NCBI GenBank assembly: GCA_002726435.1
Contig: PBSV01000038.1
Location: forward strand, 1-36,463
Length of the DNA stretch: 36,463 nucleotides
Direction: 5' to 3'
Source: Opitutia bacterium
GTDB taxonomy: Bacteria; Verrucomicrobiota; Verrucomicrobiia; Opitutales; Seribacteraceae
The position numbers and the translations under genes were made by a program. The notes under the pieces are model-generated. The model saw only the letters and a program-made list of their open reading frames with translations. It made no database searches and was not told where the DNA came from. Positions 34,479 through 36,463 of the stretch are shown here, piece after piece. The stretch's first letter is position 1; every line of letters starts with the position of its first letter.

Positions 34479-36463
34479 TCATTGCGAAGGCGGGGGGACT
34501 TCTTCGATCTGAGCACCGGCGTCGGGATCAATCACGAGGAGGGCAAAGCGATCGACCTGGTCGAGGTCGTTGGTGTTGAGGGAAGCATATTCAAATTTGC
34601 CCCGCAGGTCGGTATAACCGTCTTTGTAAAAGCGGACCTCTCCGTTTTTCATCCGGGCATATGTTTTGACATAGACCTGGGGAAGGGGTTTCCCGGTGAC
34701 TGTATGAAGTATTCTTATCCGGCCGTAGTCCGGGATGATTTCGGTGTTCAATCGATTCGCATAGTAAGCTTTAGCTTTTCGTTTCCCACCGCTTTCGATT
34801 TCAATCATCACATTTCGACGGCGGTATTTCTCGGGCAATGAATAAGTGGTTTGACGGACTGCATCCTCAAGCATGATCGAATCTTCACCGTCGGGGGACA
34901 CAAAGGTGAAATGATCGGCGTCATTCCTGGCAAAAGGTTGCCGGGAGAAGAGTAGCTCAACTTCCATCGGATAAAAACGGATTTTAGCATTTTTGATATA
35001 CCTATGGTCGATCCGGATCTTTTCGTTGATAAATTCAAAGGAGAAAGTGGGCTCTGTGTCAGCGAGTTGATCCATTTTCTGGTCGCGATCCTCCTCGTCA
35101 ACAACCTCGGGATCGAGGCCCTCCCGTGCCTCGGACAAGTGGGAAAGTGCTTCCCCGAATAATTTTTTCCAGCGCTCGATGGAAAAATTTTCATACCCGC
35201 GGGCGATCTTTTCAGCCTGGTCGAGTTGGAGGCGGTAAAAGGCGGCATGGACCGAAAAGTAGTCATATTGTATTTTACCCCTTATCTTTTTCCGGTCGAC
35301 CTGATCAAAATAGCTCAGTCCTTCCTCGATCCGGTCCTGAGCAAAAAGATAGTAAGTGAGCATAAGGTGGTCTTCCTGATCGAGGACTGGTTTGTACTTG
35401 AATACTTCCAGAAGATTGAGGTACTGCGAACGAAGTCGGTCGTTGAGGATACGTCTTTCCTTGCCCAGTCGATGGGCCCGGGCATGGACAAGCGGGGAGT
35501 ATTCCAATTGCTCGTACCTTCCACGGGCGGCGGGATCGAGCCGGAGCAGGGGACTGTCAATCCACTGGCCGCACTGGTTGGCAAAAGCGGACTTGGCGAG
35601 GAATTTTTGGAACCGGTCGATGTCGTCATGATAAAATGAATAGGACCAGACAGTGGAGTGATAATGGAAACGGGTTTCGAGTTGTTTGAGTAGCCGCTGA
35701 TAAAACAATTTCCCGGATCCGCCCTCGTTTTTTCCCCGTAAACGGAAGGCAAGCAGGGCAAGGTCGGTGCGGAAAAGGTTGTTGTTTTTGAGGTAGTTGA
35801 GTACATCCTGGTCAGTGCCGTTTTGGGATACCCAGGACCAGGAGGATTTGTCTTTCTTACTCAATTCTTCAACCACCTTAAAGGAGAAGAGGGGGGCAGA
35901 TGCGATCGATCTGTCATCCGAAGATGCCCGGGCGGGGTACAATTCAAACTCTCCAGTCATGGGAAAGTAAAAGGAACTCTCAAAAGTCTGGGTGGAATAT
36001 GCCTCCAGGGTAACCGGAATACTGCGTACGGTTGGATTTTGGTTCAGGGGCATTGAACCATTGGGAAGATGTAGGAGGAGGCGGAGTTTAGATGGAGAGG
36101 AGGTCGGGTTGGTCAGCACGACAATTGAACCGTAGGGAACACCGGGAAGAAATTCCCGGTCGACAAAATTGTCAATTCGTTCCCCATTTTCGAAGCGGTA
36201 GCGTGAATCGAGCCGGTAAAATCTTTGGCTTATTAAAAACCCGCTCTTTTGTGCCGTTGCGGAAGGAAGCAGTTGCTCATGAAAGAAAATCAGTCCCTGT
36301 TTGGGTTTCAGGGTGACGGAGCGATCCTTGACCTCAATTTTTGTTTCGGTGGACTTGAAGGGAAGATCAAGCACGCTGAGGGCGAGAAGCATTTCGGTCG
36401 GGTTCCGGGTCGCATAAATAAAGTTTCCCGAAAGGAAGGGTCCGTCTCCCGTGGCGAGGTGTC
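34479..36463 (-). CDS. C-terminal part of a large uncharacterised protein with MG2-like terminal region; N-terminus lies beyond right window edge
   Basis: Frame stays open upstream of the ORF-track Met at 36392 to the window edge (HLATGDGPFLSGNFIYATRNPTEM...). Confidence 0.7.
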   Translation of the reverse strand, partial: HLATGDGPFLSGNFIYATRNPTEMLLALSVLDLPFKSTETKIEVKDRSVTLKPKQGLIFFHEQLLPSATAQKSGFLISQRFYRLDSRYRFENGERIDNFVDREFLPGVPYGSIVVLTNPTSSPSKLRLLLHLPNGSMPLNQNPTVRSIPVTLEAYSTQTFESSFYFPMTGEFELYPARASSDDRSIASAPLFSFKVVEELSKKDKSSWSWVSQNGTDQDVLNYLKNNNLFRTDLALLAFRLRGKNEGGSGKLFYQRLLKQLETRFHYHSTVWSYSFYHDDIDRFQKFLAKSAFANQCGQWIDSPLLRLDPAARGRYEQLEYSPLVHARAHRLGKERRILNDRLRSQYLNLLEVFKYKPVLDQEDHLMLTYYLFAQDRIEEGLSYFDQVDRKKIRGKIQYDYFSVHAAFYRLQLDQAEKIARGYENFSIERWKKLFGEALSHLSEAREGLDPEVVDEEDRDQKMDQLADTEPTFSFEFINEKIRIDHRYIKNAKIRFYPMEVELLFSRQPFARNDADHFTFVSPDGEDSIMLEDAVRQTTYSLPEKYRRRNVMIEIESGGKRKAKAYYANRLNTEIIPDYGRIRILHTVTGKPLPQVYVKTYARMKNGEVRFYKDGYTDLRGKFEYASLNTNDLDQVDRFALLVIDPDAGAQIEEVPPPSQ

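Noticed and set aside
1-36463. CRISPR arrays, transposases, integrases, phage genes, tRNA/rRNA genes
   Set aside because: Looked for on reading both strands; no direct-repeat array, mobile-element ORF or recognisable structural RNA was seen, though small ncRNAs cannot be excluded without covariance models.

Overview
36.5-kb chromosomal window. The product mix (FGE-like protein, PQQ-like beta-propellers, UxaE-like epimerase, DUF6268) suggests a marine Verrucomicrobia/Planctomycetes-type bacterium; this is inference, with no taxonomic marker seen. No rRNA, tRNA, CRISPR array or transposase was recognised. Main contents: (1) a minus-strand sigma-70 gene, a delta-9-type desaturase, and a tightly overlapping operon (FAD oxidoreductase, DUF1365, CFA-synthase-like methyltransferase, DUF2878, DUF1295, second SAM methyltransferase, PQQ-like beta-propeller) that resembles proteobacterial photo-oxidative-stress / furan-fatty-acid lipid-modification loci; (2) a ligase-associated exonuclease and ATP-dependent DNA ligase; (3) an SDR, CPD photolyase and animal-type (6-4) photolyase/cryptochrome operon; (4) a six-gene sugar operon (MDR dehydrogenase, TIM-barrel isomerase, UxaE-like epimerase, FucU/RbsD mutarotase, plant-L-galactose-dehydrogenase-like AKR, fuconolactonase-like amidohydrolase) that can be read as an oxidative L-galactose to D-tagaturonate to D-fructuronate route; (5) umuDC with a distinctive palindromic operator; (6) a SOUL heme-binding protein, glutathione peroxidase and PQQ lipoprotein cassette, plus AlkB, pirin and a renalase-like FAD protein; (7) an ECF sigma factor with an unusual cytoplasmic candidate anti-sigma protein. 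The strongest candidates for new biology are the lipid-modification operon with its added PQQ propeller and sigma factor, the L-galactose pathway cluster, and the dual-lesion photolyase operon, all within one apparent light/UV-damage island. All assignments come from reading the translations by eye, without database searches.
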